Source: Elmis aenea (taxonomy: Eukaryota; Arthropoda; Insecta; Coleoptera; Elmidae). From it: 64,000 nt of DNA. The notes below the pieces were generated by a model, which was given only the letters and a program-made list of their open reading frames with translations, searched no databases and had not been told where the DNA came from. Location of the stretch: positions 47,126,970 through 47,190,969 of the forward strand of contig OX393579.1 of the NCBI GenBank assembly GCA_947652605.1, written 5' to 3'. Position numbers and translations under genes: made by a program. This document shows, piece by piece, positions 21,901-31,519 of the stretch (the first letter of the stretch is position 1; each line of letters opens with the position of its first letter).

Positions 21901-24088
21901 GAAATTGTGGTGTTTACACATCGAGTGGGATGATCCAATACCACAGGATTTACAAAAAAATTGGCTACAATTTAAGCAACAATTACCTCTATTCAACAAG
22001 TTGCAAATACCTAGATTTGTCAATGGTAAAAATCACAATTGTGTGGAGTTGCATGGGTTTTGTGATGCCTCCCAACAAGGATATGCGGCATGCATATATA
22101 TTAGAAGTATAGACGATAAAGAAAATATATCTGTTCGATTATTATGCGGTAAAACCAAAGTGGCACCTTTGAAGAATCTAACCATTCCTAGATTGGAACT
22201 GTGCAGTGCTGTTCTGTTGTCTCGATTAATGATAAGAATCAAAAATGTTCTTCCAATGAAGGTAAATTGTTACTTTTGGGGCGATTCACAGATTGTGTTG
22301 TGTTGGATTAAAACTTCACCCCATTTACTTCAAACATTTGTTGCCAATAGAATTCAAGAAATTCAAACACTTACCAAGGATAATACTTGGACTTATATTA
22401 ACACAAAAGAAAATCCTGCAGACATTGCATCTCGAGGGATTTATCCCACAGTACTTCTCCATTCACAATTATGGTGGGAAGGTCCCAGTTGGTTATCCAA
22501 ACCTTCTTCTGAATGGCCCAATTCAGTTGAAGACGACTCTATTATAAACATACCTGAAATCAAAAAACAAAGTTCAACCCTTACATCCAAGTGTCTAGAA
22601 TCATTTCAATTCGACTCATACTCTAATTTGACAAGGTTACAACGAGTCATAGCCTTAGTCCTACGATTCATAAACAATTGTCGAAAGTCAAACGAAGGTA
22701 GACAAACAGGTCCATTAACTGTTGTAGAAATAAACCAGAGTATGACACGGTTGATTAAGATAGCACAAGAAAATGATTTCAAAGAAGAAATTAAACTATT
22801 GAAAGCTAATTCCAATTCAAAAGGTAGATTACAAAGACTATCTCCCTTTATAGATAGCGAAGATTTACTCAGAGTCGGAGGACGATTAAAGCATTCGCAA
22901 TTGCAATTTGAAGCGAAACATCCATTGCTATTAGACAGTAAACATCACCTCACACGATTAATTCTAACACATTATCATCTGACATTGTGTCATGCACCAC
23001 CTCAATTACTTCTTGCTTCCGTTCGGCAATCCTATTGGCCAACTTCAGGAATGGGTGCTGCTAAGAGGGTAGTACGCAATTGTGTCAAGTGCTTCAGATG
23101 GAATCCGAAACCAAAATTTCCAATTATGGCAGATTTGCCACCAGAAAGAGTCAATATTTCTAGTCCATTTAGTATCACAGGCGTGGACTACGCAGGACCC
23201 TTTTTTCTCAAAAATAAAAGGGGCCGAGGATATAAACTAGAAAAATGCTACATATGCCTATTTGTATGCCTGTCATGTAAGGCAATACATTTAGAACTAG
23301 TGACTGAATTAACATCAGAATGTTTTATTGCTGCTTTACGCAGATTTTCCGCAAGAAGAGGAAAACCTTCCATAATGTATTCAGACAATGGAACAAATTT
23401 TATTGGAGCCAGAAGAGAGTTAAAGTCTTTACATGCATTTCTATTAAATTCAAATGACACCATAGTTAACACTTGTGCCAATGAAGGTATAACATGGCGA
23501 TTAATTCCACCTTATTCACCTCATTTCGGGGGACTCTGGGAGTCCAACGTTAAAAGCATGAAAAAACATTTACTTAAAGTATTAGGAAATACAAACCTAG
23601 TATATGAAGAATTTAATACTATTCTTGTACAAATAGAAGGCATATTAAACTCACGTCCATTAACACAATTATCAACAGATCCAAACGATTATCAACCTTT
23701 GACCCCAGCTCATTTCCTTATAGGAAAACCTTTAATTACCATACCAGATCCTAATTTACAAAACAACCCTATTAATAGACTGTCTCGCTACCAATATTTA
23801 CAAAAGTTAAACCAGGACTTTTGGACAAGATGGTCCAACGAGTACTTGTCACAACTCCAACATCGCAATAAGTGGAATCGGTCTACCGATAATTTACAAG
23901 TTGGGGATTTGGTAATACTAAAGGCGGACAACTTACCTCCATGCAGCTGGCCACTGGGAAGAATCCAGGAACTTCATCCAGACCAGGAAGGTGTGGTGCG
24001 CGTTGTGAGTGTGAAAACCGTTAAAGGTGTCACAAAGCGTGCGGTTGCTAAGGTGTATCCGTTACCAGTGCCTGAAAAGGAAAATTAA
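18905..24088 (+). CDS. BEL/Pao Gag-Pol polyprotein, intact, 1727 aa
   Basis: One frame encodes the full retrotransposon machinery. About 165-310 is a DUF1759 Gag-like domain (KLPMFTGKYNNWLEF). At about 366-425 are Cys/His clusters of zinc-knuckle type (CNFCQGNHLIYNC, CNNCLRNNHVTMQC, CRKCKCKH). The DUF1758 aspartic protease has FDSGSQSNY with the catalytic Asp near 476. Reverse transcriptase runs from about 750 (LRVVFDGSA), with the active-site YVDD at about 877-880. A Pao-type region follows (FDPLGLISPC), then an RNase H-like domain with FCDAS near 1053. Integrase has an HH-CC zinc region near 1355-1400 and a DDE triad near D1428 (GVDYAG), D1494 (SDNGTNF) and E1546 (GLWESN). The C-terminus is a DUF5641 domain (VGDLVILK). 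No stop or frameshift occurs and all catalytic residues I can check are present. The ATG at 18905 is the first in frame after the leader. Length is normal for the family. An autonomous element is inferred. Confidence 0.96.
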   Translation: MATNIRKRGAIKHKLTNFETFLNSIQLTESVSDAVTNELQNRLDNFQTLLHDFENIQLEIECACADDEQINEQYLERDNFTNKYQAILARAKVMLVQQLKKKSSTFITQENCAPLEDAKSNNSQSSNSSESKTKPSNISINNDLHADDNAAQNSSMSGQFLLQNIKLPSIKLPMFTGKYNNWLEFKDIFESLIHNNNTINDIQKYHYLKASLDGDAKRVIQSLEFSTSNYNNAWDLLTNRYNNSRLLVHNHIKALHNLEPLQKETAYGLRNMIDTVYKHLRCLETLKQPVHSWDALIIYVISVKLDKNTIREWEKYKTINDLPKLVDFQNFLRSRADWLETLEINSKTSVHKEGTTKRTTLISSCVKCNFCQGNHLIYNCEHFLKLNVRERKIKVDELKLCNNCLRNNHVTMQCKLGPCRKCKCKHNTLLHSDISNPNSNVSLCSFSQQNYVMLSTATVLAKDASDNYQLGKVLFDSGSQSNYISKKFCMQLGIKTHPTNISIIGINMSGTKLKSKCDVRLKSVHNNFKITIPVFVIPKITENLPSYELDKSNWGIPDNIQLADETFNVPSEIDLLIGAGYFWTLLKGKSIQLGKDLPTLHQTEFGWMITGVVSQKMNTTLCNFVRLNNLEDSLKQFWEVEETMPFHNNFEDQCEKHFNETTVRDNTGRFIVRLPLKHAYTNLGDSMTIATKRFTHLERKFSNNKQFKNDYIDFMREYASAQHMTLKPNTDDSIISYFLPHHGVVKEESLTTKLRVVFDGSAITSSGWSLNDLLHKGPPIHNELLDILIRFRIHEFVVCADIEKMYRQVLVHPEDRHLQNIVWREHPQHNLGTYALNTVTYGTVSAPYLAMRCLQQVAQDIQHDHPDASTIIAKDFYVDDLITGFDDENKAIMRCKQVSDILNDYQFPLRKWMSNSPKILSALTTKSDPINIVSIGKNNQMKTLGIYWLTSCDMLTYRISQVTTETSCTKRNILSEISSIFDPLGLISPCIIFAKLIIQKLWCLHIEWDDPIPQDLQKNWLQFKQQLPLFNKLQIPRFVNGKNHNCVELHGFCDASQQGYAACIYIRSIDDKENISVRLLCGKTKVAPLKNLTIPRLELCSAVLLSRLMIRIKNVLPMKVNCYFWGDSQIVLCWIKTSPHLLQTFVANRIQEIQTLTKDNTWTYINTKENPADIASRGIYPTVLLHSQLWWEGPSWLSKPSSEWPNSVEDDSIINIPEIKKQSSTLTSKCLESFQFDSYSNLTRLQRVIALVLRFINNCRKSNEGRQTGPLTVVEINQSMTRLIKIAQENDFKEEIKLLKANSNSKGRLQRLSPFIDSEDLLRVGGRLKHSQLQFEAKHPLLLDSKHHLTRLILTHYHLTLCHAPPQLLLASVRQSYWPTSGMGAAKRVVRNCVKCFRWNPKPKFPIMADLPPERVNISSPFSITGVDYAGPFFLKNKRGRGYKLEKCYICLFVCLSCKAIHLELVTELTSECFIAALRRFSARRGKPSIMYSDNGTNFIGARRELKSLHAFLLNSNDTIVNTCANEGITWRLIPPYSPHFGGLWESNVKSMKKHLLKVLGNTNLVYEEFNTILVQIEGILNSRPLTQLSTDPNDYQPLTPAHFLIGKPLITIPDPNLQNNPINRLSRYQYLQKLNQDFWTRWSNEYLSQLQHRNKWNRSTDNLQVGDLVILKADNLPPCSWPLGRIQELHPDQEGVVRVVSVKTVKGVTKRAVAKVYPLPVPEKEN

Positions 24089-24308
24089 CAATTTCTTAGG
24101 TGTAGTTTAACTACTATAAGAGTTAGTTTAAGTTCAATTTAACTTACTTGCAATTTGTTCAGTTCAAATTACTTACCTTGTAAATAATACGTACCTTAAG
24201 TTTTAGTGGAATTTACTTATTTCTACATGCTATGTATATTTGTGTTTTTTCTGTTTCACTTATTTAGGTACTATTGTGTTTAACTGAACTTCCTCTTCGT
24301 AGTTCAGT

Positions 24309-24320
24309 TGGGGGGAGTTA
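24309..24320 (+). promoter_or_regulatory. Polypurine tract of the BEL/Pao element
   Basis: TGGGGGGAGTTA abuts the 3' LTR. The purine run GGGGGGAG is where plus-strand DNA synthesis would be primed. Confidence 0.75.
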
Positions 24321-24523
24321 TGGTAATGAATTCGAGTGCAGTGAGAGAGGGGGTAGCACGAGTGCCGCAAAACAGACAGTCACCCTGTATCGTTCAACTA
24401 GAGAACATTAACCACGTGTATTTTGTTACTATTATATATAACCTTACTTTATGTAATTCTAACTAGAATAAACCATTTATTAACCATCGTATATACAGTC
24501 CACTCTATCAGAAGTCATAAACA
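24321..24523 (+). repeat. 3' LTR of the BEL/Pao element
   Basis: 203 bp, matching the 5' LTR base for base by eye. It supplies the poly(A) site (AATAAA near 24467) and is followed by the AAAAT target duplication. Confidence 0.95.
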
Positions 24524-24690
24524 AAAATGCTTTTTATTCCATAACTCGAAAACCGGAAACGATAGAATATTTTTGAAAACGGTTCCGAGTTTGTCTTAAA
24601 AAACTGCACATTTTTGATAATTTAACCGTTTCTCTATCTTAAATATTAACCGAGATACCTATGCAATCCCATCGAATTTGGACCACCTGA

Positions 24691-25139
24691 ATTGAAAGCG
24701 AAGGGTATTCTCAAATATTTGTTTAAAAACTTTATCTTCGAGCGAATTCTTCCTTGACCGTTTCTCTTTTCTTGCATGCAATTCTTTTAACAAATTATAA
24801 ATGAAATACTTTTTTGTTGATTTTACTTTTTGTTGATTATTATTTATTTAATTTTTCAATAAAATTTGCTTGAACAAGTATTTTTTCAATTTTTTTACAA
24901 TTTTCCTTCCTATTTAACTTTTTGAAATTACCCGAGATTTTTGAAATTACCGGGAAGATTATTTTAAATTTCCCGTTCCCAGGGAACACAATAAATCGAG
25001 AATAACTTACGCTTGACTTCAAATATTTTTCTAATTTATTTTTATTTGCACATTTTTTACAAATAACCACAAATTTTTAACGATCAAGCAAGAAATAAAT
25101 TTATTGGTGACCAGTTCTATCAAACAATATATTTTTAAG
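24691..25139. other. Non-coding AT-rich stretch
   Basis: No gene recognised. Local runs rich in GAAATTACC and AAATTTTT only. Confidence 0.45.
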
Positions 25140-25715
25140 CTTTTTTGCTTACTTCATTCTTCCACTGAGCTGTATAATCCTTAGGATTACCCCTAACGCC
25201 GAGGCGTCTTTTAAATCCATTTATTTAGGTGGATCGATCTTCTCTCTCTGATTTTCAAAGTTTGTTGTTGGTCCTGTCTGCCTCCGTTATTTTCTTCCAT
25301 TCTTTCCTATCTTTGCGTTTCGATTCCCAGTCATTTATTCCCAATGCCTGTGCCTTCCTCCAGGGCGTCTCTCCATCTTTTCCTTGGTCTTTCCTTGTTC
25401 CTGGGCCAAATAGGGATCCATTGTGTTACCCTCCTGATCATTGCGGTTGGTTTCCTTCTCATGATGTGTCCTGCCCATCGTAATCGTTGTGCTTTAATGT
25501 GTCGAGTGTTATTTTCTCCTCCGAGTCCCTCCTCTATTTCTTTGTTCCTTCTCAGTCTTACTTCTCCATCTCTTGTTACGTTAGGTCCTGGTATTGCTCT
25601 CATTACTTTTCTCTCCACTATTTTTAAGCCTTCCTCTTCTTTCTTATTTATTGTTATTGTTTATATAGCATATGTTATGACTGGTCTTATCAGGGTTTTG
25701 TATTTTTTTACTTAC
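25140..25715 (-). pseudogene. LINE reverse-transcriptase C-terminal relic
   Basis: From about 25715 on the minus strand the frame reads KTLIRPVITYAI, an interruption, then GLKIVERKVMRAIPGPN, IKAQRLRWAGHIMRRK and RPRKRWRDALEEGTGIG. After a frame change it continues with DWESKRKDRKEWKKITEAD and a stop. IRPVxTY, the RKxLR-I-G helix, KxQRLRWxGHxxR and the RGRPxxRWxD-like stretch, in that order, are the C-terminal tail of LINE reverse-transcriptase proteins of the endonuclease/RT type. The polymerase core is absent, so this is a 5'-truncated copy. One long open stretch (25331-25618) survives between lesions. Similar tails occur at 3441-5075 and 58345-58655 but differ in sequence, so they are separate insertions. 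Confidence 0.85.
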
Positions 25716-25739
25716 AATTATTTTGATAAAATAAAAATT

Positions 25740-27020
25740 TTGAAAGAGAAATTACTATGATTTGTTACTTAAAACAATTAATTTTTAAGCCTCATATACA
25801 AATTTTTTTTAAATCAACATTAAGCTATTATAAATACTTCAGTTAGTTATCAAGCGATCCACTCACAAATAGACATATTTAACTGAGGGTTAATTTTTTT
25901 AAACCCAGAAACAAGAATAAAATCTAAATGCACGAAAAGAAAGTTTAAACAAAACGCTAAATAAACCAAACAATTTCGTACGGATATCATTTTCGCTATA
26001 GGTACTAGGTATTCCTGCGTGTTATCTTCAATGTTTAATTGCGGAAGTCGAACGTATTTGGGTTGTAAATGAACTGTAGCGCCATAAAGGACGAAAGCAG
26101 AATTATTTTATTGAACATTGGTCCGTAATGATCATCAAAACAAATGGGTTTATCTTAACGAATATAAACCGGGAAAATGAGTTAGCGAGCCCTTAATTGT
26201 ACGTATTTGCAAGGCCAGATGTATGCATTCATATTAATAGGAGGTGTGACAACAGCACGAGGCGGTAGCAAGAAATTTTAATTACGGGGATTATGGGAGA
26301 CTAGTACAAACAATTGCAAAATTAATCAACTTTTAACAGCATAAAAACGTGTTTATATTATACAACACTTTTGTGTCGTTTACCATACGGAACTATAATT
26401 TTAATTGTATCGGACAATACGGCTATAATAATTGAAACCAACAGTTTGTAAAATAAATGCAGTAGTTGGCCCTCAATACTATGACTAACCGTTTCTGCCG
26501 AAACCGCACTTGATGGTGCAAAGGGTATTCACAAAATACTGTTGTTTCTTTTGTTTATAGGACAGCAGAGATTCAGCAAGGCACTATGATGAAATACGTA
26601 AAAAAAAAATGAATTCATTCCAGAAAAAACTAAAATCTAGTTTAGCCCATTGACACAGAAAATCTTTTCTTGCCACCGCTGCCATGTGAAATTTTTGTCG
26701 AGCCTGACTATAAATCATACTACTTCCAATTACGTGTTTTCTTTCTAATTATCCCACAAAGTCAATGGAAAACACCTAAACATTTCGGCCAAGTTTGATA
26801 GCTCTAGCTTAAACGACTAGGACGTAATCGATATTTTGTTTTTTTTTTCTTGCAACTTTGGAGGTCTCTTACTTTGAAAGGAAGCATTTTCGGATAACAA
26901 AATATTTGACAAATGGTCATCATTTTCACTCAGGAATATGCACCTACTTTTTGGCGGTGTATAATTGGGACACGCTGTATAAGAAAAAAAAGTAAAAAGT
27001 TATTGTAACAAAATAATTTT
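25740..27020. other. Non-coding stretch
   Basis: No gene recognised. Near 26970 the sequence GGGACACGCTGTAT looks like a single end of a CAGGGTG-type element whose other end I do not find. Confidence 0.45.
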
Positions 27021-27028
27021 ATGTGGTA

Positions 27029-29130
27029 CACTGTAAAAAATGCATGTAAAAATACACCCAAGTTACATGTGCTAATATAAGGGTTTACATAAATATTACC
27101 ACAAAAACAACGTAAACGGCTTATTCCATTCGTTTAATAGTAAAAATACTAAGTTTTGGTGAACTTTACAAGTATTTTACAGTATGAAATTAAAATTACC
27201 AAATGTTATGTAAAATTACTTTATATTTACAGTCTTACTGGACATTTACATGAGGAAACTATGAAAAATTATCCCACCACATACACCGAATTGCGGGTTG
27301 TAACACGTTTTCGTGCCGGTTTCTTTAAGATTTGTTCATTGTGCATTGTCTATGTGGTTGGAAGTGTTCTGTGAGTTTTGCAGGTGAATAAAAAATCTTT
27401 TTTTTACAAAAAATGTATAAATGCAGCGTCTGCAACGCAACATTTACTACAATAAGAAAATACGATTTACACAATTACTTGCACACCGACACCGACAAAC
27501 TGCAAACAGCTTTAATTGTTTGCACGATGGCTGCTCTATGCGCCTCCGAAAATACGGAGCGTTTGTCAAGCACCTAACCAGAATGCACTATGAAATTGAC
27601 GTCTCAAATAATTTCTTATGTAAATGTAATGTGGAAAACTGTGATTTTAAAAGTAATCATAAAAAGGTTTTTCTAGTCATTTTTATAAACCTATAAAAGC
27701 TGGAAAAGGAGTTAAATGTCCACTGAAGGCATATGCCTATGTAAAAAATTCTTTTGACAGTTTATTTACCATTCAGTCTCATTTTGTAAGAAAACATTAT
27801 TACGAAAGAAGATCGCAAGTTGAACTAATTGCTAATATGAAAATCAGTAAGCTTAATAATAATTCTGAAGATCTGGAGTTGAGTGTGTTTGAAAGTGTTG
27901 CTGATGAAATAAGTAATGAGAGTTTAAAATTACTCAGTTTAAAGTTATTTTTTTCTCTTTATTAAAGTTCTTTTTACCAAAAAAAAAACGTTACAAACGT
28001 TAATAGACGGTCTCGGAGATATTAGCCAATTAAATAATTCATTTATTGTTAACAAATTGTCAGAAATTGGAATAGAAGTAAACAAGCACATTATCACAGA
28101 TCTTTTTTACTTAGAGCATAAAAAATTAGGAACAAATTATTTGCCTGAAAAATATTATAAACGGAATAATAATTATGTTGCTCCTGTCAAAATTACTTTA
28201 AATAAAGAAAACAAAGTATCCCATGTTTATTACATACCTATATCTTAAAGTTATTATTTAGATTTAGGTCTTTACTATTATAACATTCATCATAGTTTGT
28301 TTAGTTATTCATGTATCATTTGTAAAAGACTTTTGTCTGCATGTCCATATTATTTGTGTTTTAGTTATTATAAATTTAAGATATTTTCGTATCATTTAAG
28401 AAGCAGAAGTTATGTACCTGAACTAACATATTTGTTTTTATAAAAATGTCATTATCTGAAGCCAAATTGCAATGTGTATTTTTTATGATAAGTCATTATT
28501 AGGGCTAAGTTTTTTTTTGTATTTATAGACCAATAAAATTTAGAATAAACATTTTAATATTTTTATTGTACCACAACCTACATCTCCGTTACTGAAGATT
28601 TCTTTGTAAAAAAAACTGTGTTTATAATTATGTATTATTAAAAGTTTGTAGTGGTAGCAGTATGTCAACGTTGATTGTAGGTATTTAAAATTGCAGTGAT
28701 TGTTGATCGGAAAAACTGTTTATGTCTCAAATCTTTCTAATGGCCTTGATTCTGACACACTTAATCACACTTAATCACACTCAACACACAAAAAGTAACA
28801 ACACTAAAAATTTCTGTAAACTCCCAAAATATTGGTGTAAATGTACAGATTATACTATATAAAATAAAATACATAATATTTACATATTACGTGTAACGTT
28901 CCCTTAAATAAGATGGAAACATTAGTAACATTAACTTTCTGATATGGAACTTTACTATAAACTAAATGTATATTATTACAGTTTTTATGTAAAAATGTTT
29001 TACATTACTTTTGTAATATTACATCACTTATGTAAATATGCATGTTAAGTTGGAAATTTACTATGATTATCCATGGCTAAATAAAGCCAATGATTATCGT
29101 GGTAAATTTACATAAATACTTCTTACAGTG
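27029..29130 (+). mobile_element. TIR element, 2.1 kb, carrying a zinc-finger pseudogene
   Basis: Left end CACTGTAAAAAATG and right end CTTCTTACAGTG are short inverted repeats flanked by TA. Both subterminal regions (27040-27235 and 28860-29120) are dense in ATGTAAA/TTTACAT motifs in both orientations, typical of transposase-binding subterminal repeats. Inside is a decayed gene with C2H2 zinc fingers (27412-28248). I cannot name the superfamily with confidence. Confidence 0.6.
27412..28248 (+). pseudogene. C2H2 zinc-finger protein of a transposon-associated family, frameshifted and truncated
   Basis: The ATG near 27414 opens MYKCSVCNATFTTIRKYDLH, a C2H2 finger (CSVC...H-x3-H). A frameshift near 27490 leads into a second finger, CLHDGCSMRLRKYGAFVKH with LTRMH, then a C-x4-C pair. 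After another shift come KCPLKAYAYVKNSF and LFTIQSHFVRKHY. Further on, a stretch LLSLKLFF is followed, past stops, by LIDGLGDISQLNNSFIVNKL, and in frame 28057-28248 by EVNKHIITDLFYLEHKKL ending in VSHVYYIPIS and a stop. Order and motifs recall a repetitive C2H2 protein family widespread in fish and arthropod genomes, whose longer C-terminal part is missing here. At least three lesions make it non-functional. Family recognition is from memory of its motif pattern and needs a search. Confidence 0.55.
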
Positions 29131-29940
29131 TAGGTTTTTTAAGGTCATATTGAAATCAACGTCCCAAAATTAACAAAGAACGCCAAAAATTATACATATT
29201 ATTATTATTATTATTGTTATCACGAAATGCACTGTAAGTGGAAATCTATTTCGATATTTTTAAATTTTCATTATACACTTTAATCAATTTCGATTCTATT
29301 TTTTGCATTTTACAGAGAATCCATAAAGTTCGAAAACATATCCCCTGTATCCGTTGGTTATCCATTTTTTTATTTACGTTCGCAAATAATAGGACTATGT
29401 GAGTTCATTTAAATAATTGTAAAAACACTTGTTACCTACCACAGAGTACGTTATTTGAATTTGATACAATAGAAAACATCCCCGACAGCAATGATTTATG
29501 TAACGTGGTCTTATTAAAATTGTAGTATCATACGTACATCGTCTGTGCCGGTTACTGACGTCATAGCCTGGATTTCGTGCATTGACCGTAACAATATATG
29601 GAATACATGAACAACGCGAGTGCTTCAATTATTCAATGGCGTAAACAATCCCTAAAGATAAATTAATCTCCGTCGGATCGGAATTACCGTTCCAAAACTT
29701 TGCAAACAGATTTACTAATGTGCTTTAGTTTCGGAGGCTCTTTAAGAAAACGTTACAGACGTCAGGGGGTTTGCATTATTCAGTCTAGCACATGATTACT
29801 TGGAGATTTGAACAAAATACCAACAAAATGCGATTCCTTGTGAATTATAGGGGCTAGAAATCGCATCATTTATCACTGACGAATTTCCTGTTGTTTTATT
29901 TTACAAGGATTTTACAAACTGAAATGTACCTAATTCTATA
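29131..29940. other. Non-coding stretch
   Basis: No gene recognised. A short ATT microsatellite lies at about 29202-29216, and a CRE-like TGACGTCA at about 29557-29564. Confidence 0.45.
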
Positions 29941-30567
29941 CAGGGTGTGTAAAAATTGGCGGAAGCGCTACACGTGGCAATGTTCTTCGTAAAATTCTAA
30001 GTCGAAAATCTTAATACGAAAATGTTGTACCATGCTTGCTGTGTCTGCAAGAGGTCCTTAAAGTTTTGACATTTAGTCCTTTAATAAGCGTTATTATTTA
30101 ATACTTGCAAATGAAAAAGCTGCAATTTGGAATAAAAATAAATTTCGAATAGTATTTTTTCCTAGATATTGTGTTCTTTCTTTCAAAAATTGGTGTTGAA
30201 AATATGTAAATCACTGATTTAAATGAAAATAATACATATGGCAACATTGTCATTAGCTGTCATCTCTGTTTTTCTCGTAATTATTTCTTGTTTGTGTTTT
30301 ACGATACCCAAAAGTTTGCAGCTATGTTTACGAACTGAAGACTTTCAGTTCGAACAAAAATTGTAAAAACCTAAGTAAAAATTATTGCTGATAAAAAAAT
30401 GTCCAAACGTAAATCAATGTATGCAATGTTGCCAATTTTTTTTTCTTTAAATGGTTCCTGAGGCCATAGGAAGCATGGTACAACATTTTTGTATCAAGAT
30501 TTTCGACTTCGAATTTTACGAAGAACATCGTCACGTGTAGCGCTTCCGCCAATTTATACACACCCTG
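29941..30567. mobile_element. TIR MITE, 627 bp, CAGGGTGTGT ends, TA target
   Basis: Left CAGGGTGTGTAAAAATTGGC and its complement at the right end sit between TA dinucleotides. The arms pair over at least 100 bp, including GCGGAAGCGCTACACGTG, TTCTTCGTAAAATTC and AAAATGTTGTACCATGCTT. The centre is unpaired AT-rich DNA with no coding sequence. TA flanks and CAGGGTG ends suggest Tc1/mariner mobilisation. Confidence 0.88.
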
Positions 30568-30647
30568 TATATTCATCAGTTAAATGCTTAAGAATGTTAA
30601 AATGTACATGGTCAGTAAACTAATTCATTGAGACGTTATGAAAAATA

Positions 30648-30721
30648 CAGGGTGGCAATAATCTATGGCGTTACATTGGTAACTTTGATATTGTCGCGGT
30701 TATTTACAACGATTTCCAAAC
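30648..30721. other. Solitary CAGGGTGG element end
   Basis: CAGGGTGGCAATAATCTATG at 30648 resembles the left end of the same class of elements. The opposite end is not found, possibly because the adjacent LTR insertion and later deletion removed it. Confidence 0.35.
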
Positions 30722-31381
30722 TGTCGGGCCAAAAACTCCAACAAACACTTACTCAGTAAATGAGACACTCGCTTGGCTATAATTATATTTATTAACAACA
30801 AACACTGATTATACACTTATATTCACAATAATGCTCACTCCTCACAGAGCACGGGGCGCAACTCAAATAGTTGCGAAATGCAACTCTAACAGTTGCCAAA
30901 CGCCTCTAACAGTTGCCAAATGCAACTCAAACGGTTACCAAACGTAACCCAAATGGTTGCCAAACGCAACCCAAACAGTTGCCAAAAGCAACTAACAACT
31001 TGGGGCAACTTTAACAGTTAAACAAACGCACTTACGAACTCACTTCCAAAGGCCCTATGGGGGCCGTTGGAAGAGCAAATCTAACCCGCCCGCAGACCGC
31101 GGCGTCTGCCCAGTAAGTCCCCGTTCAATCTAAGGTGTTCGCCAAAACCACCCCCACGTCGAATTCCCTCGCGACCGTTACAAAACTCGTATGGTACATT
31201 TCGCCCAAAGCGTAGAAAAGTCCAATGACATTAGTAAAGTCCTCTTACACTTTGAGACAATAGCTGGAAAGTTCAATTCTATCAATAAAGTTTCCGTATA
31301 CAATAGCAAAGCACTTCCTGCGCTAGTTTGGCAGAGCTAAGCGCTCTTGGGGGTTTATTATGGGTCCAATTCTACCCGACA
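30722..31381 (-). mobile_element. Probable solo LTR of an LTR retrotransposon, 660 bp
   Basis: On the minus strand the block begins TGTCGGGTAGAATTGG and ends TTTTTGGCCCGACA, so TGTCGGG/CCCGACA form inverted ends of LTR type. A minus-strand AATAAA lies near 30785, about 60 bp before the 3' end, where a poly(A) signal is expected. The middle is GC-richer than the surroundings and holds a 22-bp tandem repeat. Neither side shows a primer-binding site, polypurine tract or coding sequence, so a solo LTR is inferred. No clear target duplication was found, which lowers confidence. It shares an AGCCAAGCG motif near the 3' side with the block at 49410-49774. Confidence 0.6.
30858..31025. repeat. 22-bp tandem repeat inside the probable LTR
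   Basis: Six to seven imperfect units of about 22 bp with consensus GCAACTCAAACAGTTGCCAA plus AC. Each unit is partly palindromic (GCAACT...AGTTGC). Confidence 0.8.
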
Positions 31382-31519
31382 TCTCCAATAACGACTTTCA
31401 CTCGTTTAAGAAATAGATCAATTTATAAAAATACAGATGTGACAATATTATGAGACACAAAGAGTCGGTTTTATCAGAAAAATTGGGCAAAACTGTAAAA
31501 ACAAATTGAGTTGTTTAAA

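Larger units (their letters stand above)
18149..24523 (+). mobile_element. Complete BEL/Pao LTR retrotransposon, 6375 bp
   Basis: Two 203-bp LTRs (18149-18351, 24321-24523), identical by eye, start TG and end CA. A 5-bp target duplication AAAAT flanks the element (18144-18148, 24524-24528). Between the LTRs lie a leader with a 32-bp tandem repeat, one uninterrupted polyprotein gene (18905-24088), and a purine-rich tract directly before the 3' LTR. Gene order gag-protease-RT-RNase H-integrase in one frame, with DUF1759 and Pao-type domains, fits BEL/Pao. No envelope-like frame follows the polyprotein. Indistinguishable LTRs, an intact gene and an exact duplication indicate a very recent insertion that may still be mobile. 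Confidence 0.96.
17862..24690. mobile_element. Inverted-repeat element (about 450 bp) split by the BEL/Pao insertion
   Basis: The left part (17862-18148) starts CAGGGTGGTCCAAATTAGAT. The right part (24524-24690) ends with the degenerate complement ATTTGGACCACCTG. The arms are clearly complementary over about 165 bp, including ACCGTTTTCAAAAATAT and CGTTTCCGGTTTTCGAGTTA. Inside the left part a smaller hairpin pairs TGTGTCGTATCTCCGTTAT (about 18045-18063) with its near-complement near 18110. The split point carries the 5-bp duplication of the BEL/Pao element, so this element was there first. Non-coding. Confidence 0.8.
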
